64,000 nt of DNA, taken from JAOPZW01 sp963835295 (GTDB lineage Bacteria; Actinomycetota; Thermoleophilia; Solirubrobacterales; Solirubrobacteraceae). The position numbers were made by a program, and so were the translations under genes. Below, piece after piece: positions 47,419 through 56,257 of this stretch (position 1 is the stretch's first letter; each line of letters opens with the position of its first letter). Under the pieces are notes generated by a model. That model saw only the letters and a program-made list of their open reading frames with translations, made no database searches and was not told the origin of the DNA. The DNA lies in the NCBI GenBank assembly GCA_963835295.1, contig CAWIEX010000023.1, positions 124,001 to 188,000 of the forward strand, given 5' to 3'.

Positions 47419-48252
47419 ATGCCGGACATCGCTCTCGAGCCCAGGCCGGGCGACTCAGTAGGTCCCTACCGGATCACCCGGGTGATCGGTCGCGGGCGCA
47501 TGGGGATCGTCTTCGAGGCCAATGAGGACGGCGGCGAGCCGGTGGCCGTCAAGGTCGTGACGACCGAGCTCACGCAGGACGAGGTCTTCCTGCGGCGCTT
47601 CCGCCGCGAGGTCGAGGCGGCGCAGCGCATCCAGCACGAGAACGTCGTCCCGGTCCTCGCCCACGGCGAGGAGGGCGGGCTGCCCTATCTGGTGCAGGCG
47701 CTCATCCCGGGCGGCTCGCTGGCCGACCGCATCGTGGCCGAGGGCAAGATCGGGCTGGCCAGCACGCTCGGGCTGCTGCAGGGCGCGGCGGCCGGGATCG
47801 ACGCCCTGCACGCCGGCGGGCTCGTGCACCGCGATATCAAGCCGGCCAACATCCTGCTCGACGGCGATCGGGCCTACGTCTCGGACTTCGGGCTGGCCAA
47901 GGACAGCCAGGCCTCGAACCTCACGCGCCCGGGGCAGGCCCTCGGCTCGCTGGACTACATGGCGCCGGAGCAGATCCGCGGCGAGGAGGTCAGCCCGGCC
48001 ACCGACATCTACGCGCTGGGCTGCGTGGTCATCGAGTGCCTCACCGGCGCGCCGCCTTTCGGCGGGCGCCCGAGCATGCGCGTGCTCTTCGCCCATCTGC
48101 AGGACCCCCCGCCCGACCTCACCGAGCTGCGGCCGGACATCCCGGCCGCGGCGGCGCGCGCGGTCAACCGGGCCCTGGAGAAGGAGCCCGAGGAGCGCCC
48201 GGCGAGCGCCTCCGCGTACGTGCAGCTCATCGCGCGGGCCGCCGGCTCCTAA
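47419..48252 (+). CDS. Ser/Thr protein kinase, kinase domain only (divergent)
   Basis: 277 residues from ATG 47419. YRITRVIGRGRMGIVFEANE, VAVKVVTTELTQ, LVHRDIKPANILLDG, VSDFGLAKDSQASNL, GSLDYMAPEQIRG and PATDIYALGCVVIECLTG. No C-terminal extension. The 103-nt gap to the opposing kinase (47316-47418) must hold both promoters; a TATGCT at about 47402 is a possible -10 for this gene. The palindromic element copy 2 follows 10 nt after the stop. Confidence 0.9.
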   Translation: MPDIALEPRPGDSVGPYRITRVIGRGRMGIVFEANEDGGEPVAVKVVTTELTQDEVFLRRFRREVEAAQRIQHENVVPVLAHGEEGGLPYLVQALIPGGSLADRIVAEGKIGLASTLGLLQGAAAGIDALHAGGLVHRDIKPANILLDGDRAYVSDFGLAKDSQASNLTRPGQALGSLDYMAPEQIRGEEVSPATDIYALGCVVIECLTGAPPFGGRPSMRVLFAHLQDPPPDLTELRPDIPAAAARAVNRALEKEPEERPASASAYVQLIARAAGS

Positions 48253-48260
48253 CCGGACGG

Positions 48261-48431
48261 GCGCGCACTTCGCGCGGCTTTCGCAACACCTTCCGCGGCG
48301 TTCCGGCGGGGGTGTGCGCGTTTGACGGAGATTATTTAGGTCAATCTCGACCACCCCTCACGCCGCTCCGTCAGGCGTGACGAAACACGCGCGCTTCGTG
48401 CACCAGGGCGCACGCGATTGAGGACGACGGC
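48261..48431. repeat. Nested-palindrome intergenic element, copy 2
   Basis: Occupies most of the 242-nt gap between two convergent genes. It shares ordered blocks with 7721-7890: GCGCACTTCGCG (48263-48274), TTTCGCAACAC (48279-48289), CGACCACCCC (48348-48357), a right block containing the mini-hairpin GTGCACCAGGGCGCAC (48398-48413), and GAGGACGACG (48420-48429). The centre differs: TGACGGAG (48323-48330) pairs with CTCCGTCA (48366-48373), and inside it GAGATT pairs with AATCTC around an AT-rich loop. Same orientation as copy 1. Remaining gap 48432-48494 shows nothing notable. Confidence 0.6.
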
Positions 48432-48494
48432 CTGGGCTCCGAGCGCCACCTACCCTCTCCCCGTCGGTGCGCTGGCCGCGCCCTGTCGTGGGCG

Positions 48495-49262
48495 CTACGA
48501 GCGCGAGAACGGACGGTGGTGCGCCGAACCGAGGTCGTCGAGCACGCCGGTGAGGATCGCCTCGGCGCGCTCGGCGTCGAGCGAGGTGGGCCCGGGCTCA
48601 GGCTCGGCCTCGGCGGCGACGGGCGCGGCGGCGACGGGCGCGGGCGCGGGCGCGGGTTCCACCGCGACAGGCTCCGCCTCGGGCGCGGGGGCAAGCTGCT
48701 CGTCGGGCTCGGGCTCGGGCTCCGCCGCGACCGGCTCCGCGCCGGGCTCGACCGCCTCAGGCTCCGCGCCGGGCGCCATCGCCCCTGGCTCCACGTCCAC
48801 CACCGACTCCACTTCGCGCCGGCGCCCGAACAGGCGGGCGAAGAAGCCCACCTTCGGTGCCTCCGCCTCGGGCTCCGACACCGGCTCCGGAGCGTCGGGC
48901 TCGGGCGCCGCCTCGGCGACAGGCTCCGCAGCGTCGGGCTCGGGCTCGGCCTTCGCCGCTTCCGCAGCCCGAGCGGGCGGCTCGGGCTCGGACTCGGGTT
49001 CGGGCGCGACGGGCTCCGGCATGGTCTCCGCCGCCAGCTTCGCCGTGAGCGTCACCTTCGTGCCCCACCCCGACGGCTCCAGCGCCACCGTGCCGCATGC
49101 GCGGTCGCCCTCCCAGGCGACGGTGGTCTCGGGGTCAAGGCGGGTGATGCGGATCTCTCCGAACTCGCCCAGGTGGCGGGCGAGGGCTTCGACGTCCGAG
49201 ACTTCGGCCCACAGCTCGGGCGGGCTCTTGACGAGGGTCCTCTGCGCGCGTGGCTCTTGCAT
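48495..49262 (-). CDS. SRPBCC/START-like domain protein with acidic Pro-Glu-Ala tail
   Basis: 255 residues. N-terminal about 80 residues look like a short polyketide-cyclase/START-type domain (LVKSPPELWAEVSDVEALAR, EIRITRLDPETTVAWEG, SGWGTKVTLTAKL). The middle is low-complexity, rich in Glu, Pro and Ala, with a basic/aromatic island VGFFARLFGRRREVESVV, and ends in a short helix (LDAERAEAILTGVLDDLG). The tail is probably disordered and could be an interaction arm. Ligand unknown. Convergent with the kinase across the palindromic element. Confidence 0.7.
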   Translation of the reverse strand: MQEPRAQRTLVKSPPELWAEVSDVEALARHLGEFGEIRITRLDPETTVAWEGDRACGTVALEPSGWGTKVTLTAKLAAETMPEPVAPEPESEPEPPARAAEAAKAEPEPDAAEPVAEAAPEPDAPEPVSEPEAEAPKVGFFARLFGRRREVESVVDVEPGAMAPGAEPEAVEPGAEPVAAEPEPEPDEQLAPAPEAEPVAVEPAPAPAPVAAAPVAAEAEPEPGPTSLDAERAEAILTGVLDDLGSAHHRPFSRS

Positions 49263-49381
49263 CGGGTCCCTCTTTCGCCACCCGCGCGGCGCAACCCTCC
49301 CGGCGCGAGCGCGGTTACGTCACCTGCAATCCGCCGCCCGCGTCCTCCTGAAGGAGGATCGTTCATCGTTCATCCGGACTA

Positions 49382-49411
49382 TTGACTCTGTGATGTCGGA
49401 CCGCCTAGGGT
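49382..49411 (+). promoter_or_regulatory. Candidate promoter of the cupredoxin-oxidase operon
   Basis: TTGACT (49382-49387) and TAGGGT (49406-49411) separated by 18 nt, close to housekeeping -35/-10 spacing, 84 nt before the TTG start at 49495. The gap 49263-49494 also has CCTCC-TGAA-GGAGG near 49346 and a tandem GTTCATC GTTCATC at about 49364-49377 just upstream of the -35, a possible activator or repressor site. Confidence 0.45.
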
Positions 49412-49423
49412 CATCAACTTGGG

Positions 49424-49451
49424 CGCTCACCCCCAAGGTCGCGGGTGAGCG
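49424..49451 (+). promoter_or_regulatory. 9-bp perfect hairpin in the 5' leader of the cupredoxin operon
   Basis: CGCTCACCC (49424-49432) pairs exactly with GGGTGAGCG (49443-49451), loop 10 nt. It would be near the 5' end of the transcript from the candidate promoter at 49382. It may stabilise the mRNA, act as an operator palindrome or attenuate; no T-run follows. Confidence 0.4.
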
Positions 49452-49494
49452 AAACAGCGGCAAAACCACATAGTTCCGACCAAGGGGGGCTCCC

Positions 49495-50572
49495 TTGTCA
49501 CATCGCATCAAGGCGGCAATAGCCGCCGGAGTTGCCGTGCTCGCAGTGGCACCCGCGGGCGCGAGCGCGGCGACCAAGGTCGTCCTGATGGGCACCCCGC
49601 CCACCAAGGACGGCAAGGCCATCGGAAAGCTCCTCGTCGACGTCAACGACTTCTTCCCGAACGGGACGACGATCCACGTCGGCGACAAGGTCCAGTTCAC
49701 GCCGGTGGGCTTCCACAACGCCGACCTGCCCAAGAAGGGCGGCGCGGCGGCTCCGTTGCTGCTTCCCACGGGCCAGCCCGTCACGGGTCTCAATGACGCG
49801 GCCGGCAACCCGTTCTGGTTCAACGGCGCCGTGCCGCAGGTCAGCTTCAACCCGGTGCTCGGCAAGAGCAACCTCGGCAAGACGCTGAGCTACAGCGGCT
49901 CCAAGGGCATCAACTCCGGGCTGCCGCCGGAGAAGGCGAGCCGAAGCCGATGACCGTCAAGTTCACGAAGACGGGCACCTTCGCGTTCTACTGCGACATC
50001 CATCCGGGCATGAAGGGGTCGGTCAGGGTGCTCGCCAAGAGCAAGAGGATCCCGTCGGCCAAGGCGGACGCCAAGAGGCTGAAGAACCAAGTCGCGCGTC
50101 GACCTGAGACGATCGCCAAGACCCTGCCCAAGGCCAAGCCGGCCGCGGGCAACGGTCGACGTCGGCGAGGCGGGCAAGTGCGGCGTCGAGACGTTCGGCT
50201 ATTCCCGGCCACACAGACGGTGCCGGTCGGCACGACGCTCAAGTTCCAGATGTCGGCGGGCACCGCGAGATCCACACGGCGACGTTCGGCCCCGGCGACC
50301 CGGAGAACCAGCCGACCTCCTATCTCGGCGTGCTCGCCGCAGCGTTCCAAGCGCCGTTCGTCGCGCGCGGTCTTCCCGAGCGACCCGCCCGGCCGATCGG
50401 CGCGCTGACGCCGACGCTGCACGGCAATGGCTTCTGGAACAGCGGGCGTGATGGACCACTCGAGCACGACGCCGCTGCCGCCGTCCAACGCGGTGACGTT
50501 CGCGCACCCGGGACGTACAAGTTCTACTGCATGATCCACCCGTTCATGCACGGGACGGTCGTCGTCCAGTGA
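49495..50572 (+). CDS. Secreted two-domain cupredoxin (operon copy, frame-disrupted)
   Basis: TTG 49495, with a GGGGGG-rich stretch upstream. Signal peptide ends GASA. Domain 1: IHVGDKVQFTPVGFHNADLP, GNPFWFNG, FYCDIHPGMKGSVRVL (His, Cys, His, Met copper site). Domain 2 (after frame moves): VPVGTTLKFQMSAG, FYCMIHPFMHGTVVVQ. The same Lys/Ala linker PSAKADAK as in the protein at 31624, so the two are paralogues. Frame moves near 49937, 50105, 50152, 50260 and 50355-50470. Its stop overlaps the start of the multicopper oxidase (GTGA), so it is probably the oxidase's partner. Confidence 0.75.
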
Positions 50573-51507
50573 GACGCGCGGCCACGATCGTGGCCCTGTT
50601 GGCTGTGACGGGGGCGGCGACTTCGGTCGCCGCCCCCGCTGCGTCCGCGGCCACCCGCGAGTTCTGGGTCGCCGCCGTGCCGGCGCCCACGTGGAACATG
50701 TCGCCCAACGAGCGCGACGCTATCCACGGCATGCCGCTCAGCCCGTCGCAGACCGTCTTCCCGACGGTCGTCTACCGCCGCTACACCCCGCACTGGGGCC
50801 ATCCGGTGCGCAACGTCGCCGCGGGCACGAGCAACCAGGACCTCATCCCGGGACCGCTGCTGCGCGCGCGGGCCGGCGACCGGCTGATCGTCCACTTCAA
50901 GAACATGGACACGCTCTACAAGCGCCCGCATTCCATGCACTTCCACGGCGTGCACTACCGGCCGAGCTCCGACGGCGCGTACGTGCCGGGCTTCTCGGGC
51001 CGCGACGCTGACGTCAAGCCGGGGCAGACCTGGACCTACAAGCTCACCGCCGGGCACGACTCGGTCGGGGTGTGGCCCTACCACGACCACTCGCCCTCGA
51101 TGGAGGACTCGATCGCCGGCGGGATGTACGGGATGCTCTCGATCCTCGGCCAGCACGAGCAGCGCCCCGACCGCGAGTTCGAGGTCGTCTTCGCTCCGAT
51201 GGGCGACTTCCAGACCATCGACGGGCGCGCCTTCGTCGGCAACACGCCGGTCTTCACGTCGAGCGTCGGCCAGACGATCCAGTGGGACGTCATGGCCATG
51301 GGCTCCGAGCACCACACCTTCCACGTCCACGGCCACCGCTGGCTCTCGCCGTTCGGCACCGACGTCGACACGCAGACCGTCGGCCCCGCCGAGACCTTCC
51401 GCATCCGCTGGAAGGAGGAGGACCCCGGGACATGGCTGTATCACTGCCACGTCGAGGCCCACATGATGGCCGGCATGATCGGCATCTACCAGGTCAAGCG
51501 CTCATGA
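50569..51507 (+). CDS. Two-domain multicopper oxidase
   Basis: 312 residues from GTG 50569, signal peptide ending ASA. All four HxH copper motifs are present: MHFHGVHYRP (about 125) and VWPYHDHSPS (about 168) in domain 1, HHTFHVHGHRW (about 248) and LYHCHVEAHMMAGM (about 287) in domain 2, the last giving the type 1 Cys/His/Met site. The size matches small two-domain laccases that work as trimers, with type 1 copper in domain 2. It oxidises phenolics, metal ions or a cupredoxin partner with oxygen reduced to water. Sits between two cupredoxin genes with overlapping stops and starts. Confidence 0.92.
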   Translation: MRRAATIVALLAVTGAATSVAAPAASAATREFWVAAVPAPTWNMSPNERDAIHGMPLSPSQTVFPTVVYRRYTPHWGHPVRNVAAGTSNQDLIPGPLLRARAGDRLIVHFKNMDTLYKRPHSMHFHGVHYRPSSDGAYVPGFSGRDADVKPGQTWTYKLTAGHDSVGVWPYHDHSPSMEDSIAGGMYGMLSILGQHEQRPDREFEVVFAPMGDFQTIDGRAFVGNTPVFTSSVGQTIQWDVMAMGSEHHTFHVHGHRWLSPFGTDVDTQTVGPAETFRIRWKEEDPGTWLYHCHVEAHMMAGMIGIYQVKRS

Positions 51508-52380
51508 GACGGCTCGCGCTCATGCTCGGCGCGACGCTGGCCGCCCTGGCCGGCGCGGCGGTGTCCACCGCACAGGAGCACACGCACGGCGGCGCGGGCG
51601 GCCAGGCCGCCGCGACCGCCGATCCTGTTCGCCGCCTTCGGCACGCCCCGCGTCGATGTGCTCGCCGGCGACACCGTGCGCTGGATGAACACCAGCATCC
51701 GCGTCCACACGGTCACGGCGGCCGACGGCACCTGGGGGTCCCCGCGGCTCCCCGGCGACGACATGTTCACCCATCGCTTCGACGCGGTCGGTGCGGCGAC
51801 CTACTACTGCATGCTGCACCCGTTCATGCGCGGCGAGGTGGACGTCCACAACGTGCTGCTCGCCGCGCCGACCGAGCCCGGTGCGCCCGGCCGCTCCTAC
51901 GTGCTGCACGGGCGCTCGTCGGCGCCGTCGGGGACCGACGTGGCCATCGAGGCCGACAGCGGCGCGGGCTTCCAGCCGGCCGGCCACGCCACCGTGGACG
52001 CCGACGGGACCTTCACCACCCAGATCGAGCCCACGACGACGGCCTCCTACCGCGCCGTGGTCGGCGGCGAGTCGAGCCCGGCCGTCCAGCTGCTCGTACT
52101 CGACCGCAAGGTCACCGCCAGCGCCGGCGGCAAGGGCCACGGTGTCACCGTCAGCGCGCGCGTCGCCCCGGCCTCGAAGGGGGCGCCCGTCGTCCTGCAG
52201 CTGCGCCTGCCCCAGCACTTCGGCTGGTGGCCGGTGGCCCGCGCCAAGCTCAACGGCGACTCGGTGGCGCGCTTCTCCCTGCGCCTGGCGCACCGCTACC
52301 CCGCGCGCGTCGTCCTGACCCTGCGCGACGGCGCCACGGCGCTGGCCGTCAGCCGCACGCTGCACGTCGGGCCGCGCTGA
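51504..52380 (+). CDS. Secreted single-domain cupredoxin with extra beta domains
   Basis: ATG 51504 overlapping the oxidase stop (ATGA). Signal peptide about 1-23, a His-rich start QEHTHGGAGG, one frame change near 51622, then the cupredoxin domain: VDVLAGDTVRWMNTSIRVHT, and ATYYCMLHPFMRGEVDVHNV with Cys, His, Met. Residues about 135-290 are Ig/Fn3-like strands ending LAVSRTLHVGPR. Probably an extracytoplasmic electron-transfer or copper-holding partner of the oxidase. Third gene of the operon. Confidence 0.78.
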
Positions 52381-52524
52381 CCGACTGGCCGATGGGCAGA
52401 AGGTGCACATTGCGCCGATCGGCCCCTGGGACGTCGTCCAGGCCCAGCGCGACGCCGGCATCGACGGCGAGTTCGGCAAGCCGGCCTGCAACTCCTACGC
52501 CGGGCACGTGGTCATCATCCACCG
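52381..52524 (+). other. Gap with an unassigned short frame
   Basis: Between the cupredoxin stop and the ArsB-like start. A GTG at 52403 opens a frame reading MHIAPIGPWDVVQAQRDAGI then CNSYAGHVVIIHRC; it looks protein-like but runs 142 nt into the next gene. It may be a small gene whose stop is hidden by a frame error, or no gene. The GC hairpin content is unremarkable. Confidence 0.25.
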
Positions 52525-53781
52525 GTGCCCGAGGCGTTGGCTCTCGTCCTCGCCGTGCTCGTCCTGGCGGGCACGCTGGCCGCCGCCGTCGTGCACTCGC
52601 GCTGGCCGGTGGAGGCGCTCGCCGCCGCGGGCGGCGCCGCGCTGCTCGTCGCCCTCGGGACGCTGAGCGTCTCCGACGCGCGCCACGCCCTCGGCGACCT
52701 CGGCCCCACGGTCGGCTTCCTCGCCGCGCTGCTCGTGCTCGCCGAGGGGTGCCGACGCGAAGGGCTCTTCGAGGCGATGGGCGGGCTGATGGCCGCCGGC
52801 GCGCGCGGCAGCCCGCGGCGCCTGCTGGGCCTGGTCTTCGCCGTGGCGGCGACGGTCACGGCCGTGCTGAGCCTCGACGCGACCGTCGTGCTGCTGACGC
52901 CGATCGTCTTCGCCACCGCGGCACGACTGCGCACGAGCCCGCGCCCGCACGTCTACGCGTGCTCGCACCTGGCCAACTCGGCGTCGCTGCTGCTGCCGGT
53001 GTCGAACCTCACCAACCTGCTCGCCTTCCACGCCAGCGGGCTGTCGTTCATGCGCTTCGCCGGGCTGATGGCGCTGCCGACGGCCGCCGCCGTCGCCGTC
53101 GAGTGGGTGGTGCTGACGCGCTTCTTCGCCGTCGACCTGCACCGCCCGCGCCGCGCCCGGGCCGGCGGGGAGGGGCGTTCGCCGCTGCCGCGCTTCGCGG
53201 TCGCGGTCGTGGCGCTCACGCTCGCGGGCTTCGGGCTGAGCTCGGTGCTCGGCATCGCGCCGGTGTGGGTGGCGGTCGCGGGCGCGGCGGCCATCACCGC
53301 GCCGGCGCTCGTAGGCCGCGCGACCACGGCGCGAACGCTCGTCCTGGCGGCCGAGCCGTCGTTCCTGGTCTTCGTCCTGGGCCTGGGCGTCATCGTGCGC
53401 GCGGCCAGCGACCACGGCCTCGCCGACGCGGCCCGCGCCCTGCTGCCCTCGGGCGCCGCGCTCCCCGAGCTGCTGGCCGTCGCGGCGGTGAGCGCCGTCC
53501 TCGCCAACCTCGTCAACAACCTGCCGGCGACGCTGATCCTCGTGCCGGTGGCGGCGCCGTCGGGCGCCGCGGCCGTCCTGGCGGTGCTCATCGGCGTCAA
53601 CGTGGGCCCGAACCTGACCTACGTCGGCTCGCTCGCCACGCTGCTGTGGCGACGGGTCCTGCACGTCGAGGACCACGAGATCGAGCTCGGCGAGTTCGTC
53701 CGCCTCGGCGCGCTCACCGTCCCGGCGGGCCTCCTCCTCGCGACCGTGCTCTTATGGTTCAGCGCGCAGGGCCTGAGCTGA
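52525..53781 (+). CDS. arsB: ArsB-family (SLC13-like) membrane transporter
   Basis: 418 residues, GTG start. About ten to twelve hydrophobic helices with ArsB/NhaD-type motifs: VLSLDATVVLLTPIVFATAA, HLANSASLLLPVSNLTNLLA, SAVLANLVNNLPATLILVP and GVNVGPNLTYVGSLATLLWR. ArsB exports arsenite or antimonite by proton antiport. No arsR, arsA or arsC neighbour is present, so the substrate could be another oxyanion. It follows the copper genes in the same direction. Confidence 0.85.
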   Translation: MPEALALVLAVLVLAGTLAAAVVHSRWPVEALAAAGGAALLVALGTLSVSDARHALGDLGPTVGFLAALLVLAEGCRREGLFEAMGGLMAAGARGSPRRLLGLVFAVAATVTAVLSLDATVVLLTPIVFATAARLRTSPRPHVYACSHLANSASLLLPVSNLTNLLAFHASGLSFMRFAGLMALPTAAAVAVEWVVLTRFFAVDLHRPRRARAGGEGRSPLPRFAVAVVALTLAGFGLSSVLGIAPVWVAVAGAAAITAPALVGRATTARTLVLAAEPSFLVFVLGLGVIVRAASDHGLADAARALLPSGAALPELLAVAAVSAVLANLVNNLPATLILVPVAAPSGAAAVLAVLIGVNVGPNLTYVGSLATLLWRRVLHVEDHEIELGEFVRLGALTVPAGLLLATVLLWFSAQGLS

Positions 53782-53782
53782 G

Positions 53783-54290
53783 ATGCGCGCGCTCGTCTGG
53801 ATCGTGGAGGACACCTGGGAGGCGACGGTCGCCGAGGCCGCCGCGTTCCTGCCCGCCGACGCCGAGGTCGACGCTGCTGCACGTCGCGCCCGGCGACGTC
53901 GAGACGCTGGCCGAGGGCTCGCGCCACGGGCTGCTCGGACGCCGGCGTCCGCCGCCGCCCGGGCCGGAGGCGCCGCTGCGCGCCATCTCCGACGAAGCCG
54001 CGCAGGCGCTGCTGGCCGACGCGCGCGAGCGCTTCGGGCGCGAGGCCGCCACCGAGCGCCGCCGCGGGCGCGTCGAGCGCGAGGTGGTGGCCGCCGCCGA
54101 GGGGATGGACATCCTCGTGCTCGCGCGCGACGGCGACCACTCGCGGCTGGGCCCGCACAGCCTGGGCCCGCCGGCGCGCTTCGTGGTCGACCACGCGCCG
54201 TGCCGCGTGCTGCTCGTGTGGGCCGACGCGCCGCCGGACGTCGACACGATCCCGGCCCCGCCCAAGCACCCGCCGAAGCACCGCCGCTAG
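53783..54290 (+). CDS. Universal stress protein family (UspA-like), one frame change
   Basis: ATG 53783, 1 nt after the ArsB-like stop. MRALVWIVEDTWEATVAEAA then, after a frame move near 53873, TLLHVAPGDVETLAEG; EAAQALLADARERFGREAAT; EREVVAAAEGMDILVLARDG; LGPHSLGPPARFVVDHAPCR; VLLVWADAPP. The tail with LGPxSLGPxARFVVDHAPCRVLLV matches the ATP-binding G-x2-G-x9-G(S/T) region only partly. Cytosolic stress-adaptation protein; might sense the stress handled by the upstream efflux gene. Confidence 0.75.
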
Positions 54291-54293
54291 ACG

Positions 54294-56255
54294 ATGCAGA
54301 ACGTCCACGCGATGCGTCCGGAGGTGCGCGCGCGCTACGAGCAGGCGCTGGCGCACATGAGCGGCGACGAGCGCCTTCCCACCGCGCCTCGAGCGCTTCT
54401 TCACCGAGCTGCACGACCCGCTCGTGACGCCGTCTACGGCGACGATCCCGCGCTTCGCCGGCGCAGTGGGACGCGCTGCTGGACGCGATCGCGCGCGTCG
54501 GCGGCCGCGCCGCGAGCCCGAGCTGCGGCATGCTCGACCACGAGCGCGAGATCACGCCGGACTGGCTGCACCGCGAGCAGGCCGTCGGCTACGTCGCCTA
54601 CGTCGACCGCTTCGCCGGCACGCTGCGACGGCGTCCGCGAGCGCCTCGCCTACCTGCGCGAGCTCGGCGTCACCTACCTGCACCTCATGCCGCTGCTGCG
54701 CGCGCGGCCGGAGCCCAACGACGGCGGCTACGCGGTGGCCGACTACGGCGCCGTCGAGCCCGCGCTGGGGACGATGGACGACCTCGGCGCGCTCGCCGCC
54801 GACCTGCGCGCGGCGGGCATGGCGCTGTGCGTCGACGTCGTGCTCAACCACACCGCGCGCGAGCACCCGTGGGCGGTGGCCGCGCGCGCCGGCGACGCGC
54901 GGCGCGCTCGCCTTCTACCGGACCTTCCCCGACCGCACCGAGCCCGACGCCTACGAGCGACGCTGCCCGAGGTCTTCCCCGACACGGCGCCGGGCAACTT
55001 CACCTGGGAGCCGGAGCTCGGCGCGCTGGGTGTGGACGACGTTCAACGCCTACCAGTGGGACCTCGACTACGCGAACCCCGAGGTCTTCGTGCGCGATGG
55101 CCGAGGCGATGCTCGAGCCTGGCCGCGGCCGGCGTCGACGTCCTGCGGCTCGACGCCGTCCCGTTCCTCTGGAAGCGCCTGGGCACGAACTGCCAGAACC
55201 AGCCCGAGGTCCACCATCTGCTGCAGGCCTTCCGCGCGGTGCATGCGGATCGCCGCGCCGGCCGTCGCCTTCAAGGCGGAGGCGATCGTCGCGCCCGCGC
55301 GACCTGGTCGGCTACCTCGGCGCCGGCCGCCACGAGGGCAGGGAGTGCGACCTCGCCTACCACAACGTGCTCATGGTCCTGGGCTGGAGCGCGCTGGCCT
55401 CGGGCACGCGTCGGCGCTGCTGCACGCACGCGCTGCGCGCGATGCCGCCGGTCCCGCCGGGCGCCGGCTGGGTCACCTACGTCCGCTGCCACGACGACAT
55501 CGGCTGGGCGATCACCGAGGAGGACGCCGGCGCGGTCGGCGAGGACGCGCACCTGCACCGCCGCTTCCTCGCCGACTTCTACGCGGGCGACTTCCCCGGC
55601 TCGCTTCGCCCGCGGCGCGCGCTTCCAGCCCGAGCCGCACACCGGCGAGGCGCGCACGAGCGGCACGACGGCGTCGCTGGCCGGGCTGGAGGCGCGCGCT
55701 CGAGACGCGGCGACGACGCTCGCGCTCGAGCTCGCCGCTCCGCCGCATCCTCGCTGCTCTACGCGGTCGCCTTCGCCTCGGCGGCCTGCCGCTCGTCTAC
55801 ATGGGCGACGAGCTGGGCGCTGCGCAACGACGCGCGCTGGGCCGACGATCCCGCCCGCCGCGGACGACAACCGCTGGATGCACCGGCCCGCGATGGACTG
55901 GGCGGCGGCCGAGCGGCGCGGCAACCCGGAGTCGGTGGCGGGGCGCCTGTGGGAGGGGTTGCGCCGCCTGATGGCCGCCCGGCGCGCCACGCGCGCCGTG
56001 CACGTGCAGGGGGCGGCCGAGCCGCTGTGGACGGGCAACGACCACGTCTTCGGCCTGCTGCGCAGTCAGGCCGGCGAGCGCCTGCTCCTGCTGGCCAACT
56101 TCACCCCCGAGCGCCAGCCGATCGGCCTGGGCGTCGTGAGCGAGCGCGGGCTCGAGCCGACCGAGGCCGCGGCGCAACCCGATGGGCGTCCGCTGGTCGT
56201 AGAGCAGGACACCCTCGTCCTCGAGCCCTACCAGTACCTCTGGCTGCGCGGCTAA
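54294..56255 (+). CDS. Amylosucrase-type GH13 enzyme (frame-disrupted)
   Basis: About 645 residues; ATG 54294, 3 nt after the stress-protein stop. Joined frames follow GH13 subfamily 4: AVGYVAYVDRFAGTL, LGVTYLHLMPLLRAR, VDVVLNHTAREH, EVFPDTAPGNFTW, VDVLRLDAVPFLWKRLGTNC (nucleophile Asp), FKAEAIVAP (acid/base Glu), WVTYVRCHDDIGWAI (third Asp), FPGSFARGARFQP, and GGLPLVYMGDEL. Amylosucrase makes an alpha-1,4-glucan from sucrose; related members hydrolyse or isomerise sucrose. Around ten frame moves between 54390 and 55830; all catalytic residues kept. No signal peptide, cytosolic. Confidence 0.85.
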   Translation: MQNVHAMRPEVRARYEQALAHMSGDERLPTAPRALLHRAARPARDAVYGDDPALRRRSGTRCWTRSRASAAAPRARAAACSTTSARSRRTGCTASRPSATSPTSTASPARCDGVRERLAYLRELGVTYLHLMPLLRARPEPNDGGYAVADYGAVEPALGTMDDLGALAADLRAAGMALCVDVVLNHTAREHPWAVAARAGDARRARLLPDLPRPHRARRLRATLPEVFPDTAPGNFTWEPELGALGVDDVQRLPVGPRLREPRGLRARWPRRCSSLAAAGVDVLRLDAVPFLWKRLGTNCQNQPEVHHLLQAFRAVHADRRAGRRLQGGGDRRARATWSATSAPAATRAGSATSPTTTCSWSWAGARWPRARVGAAARTRCARCRRSRRAPAGSPTSAATTTSAGRSPRRTPARSARTRTCTAASSPTSTRATSPARFARGARFQPEPHTGEARTSGTTASLAGLEARARDAATTLALELAAPPHPRCSTRSPSPRRPAARLHGRRAGRCATTRAGPTIPPAADDNRWMHRPAMDWAAAERRGNPESVAGRLWEGLRRLMAARRATRAVHVQGAAEPLWTGNDHVFGLLRSQAGERLLLLANFTPERQPIGLGVVSERGLEPTEAAAQPDGRPLVVEQDTLVLEPYQYLWLRG

Positions 56256-56257
56256 CG

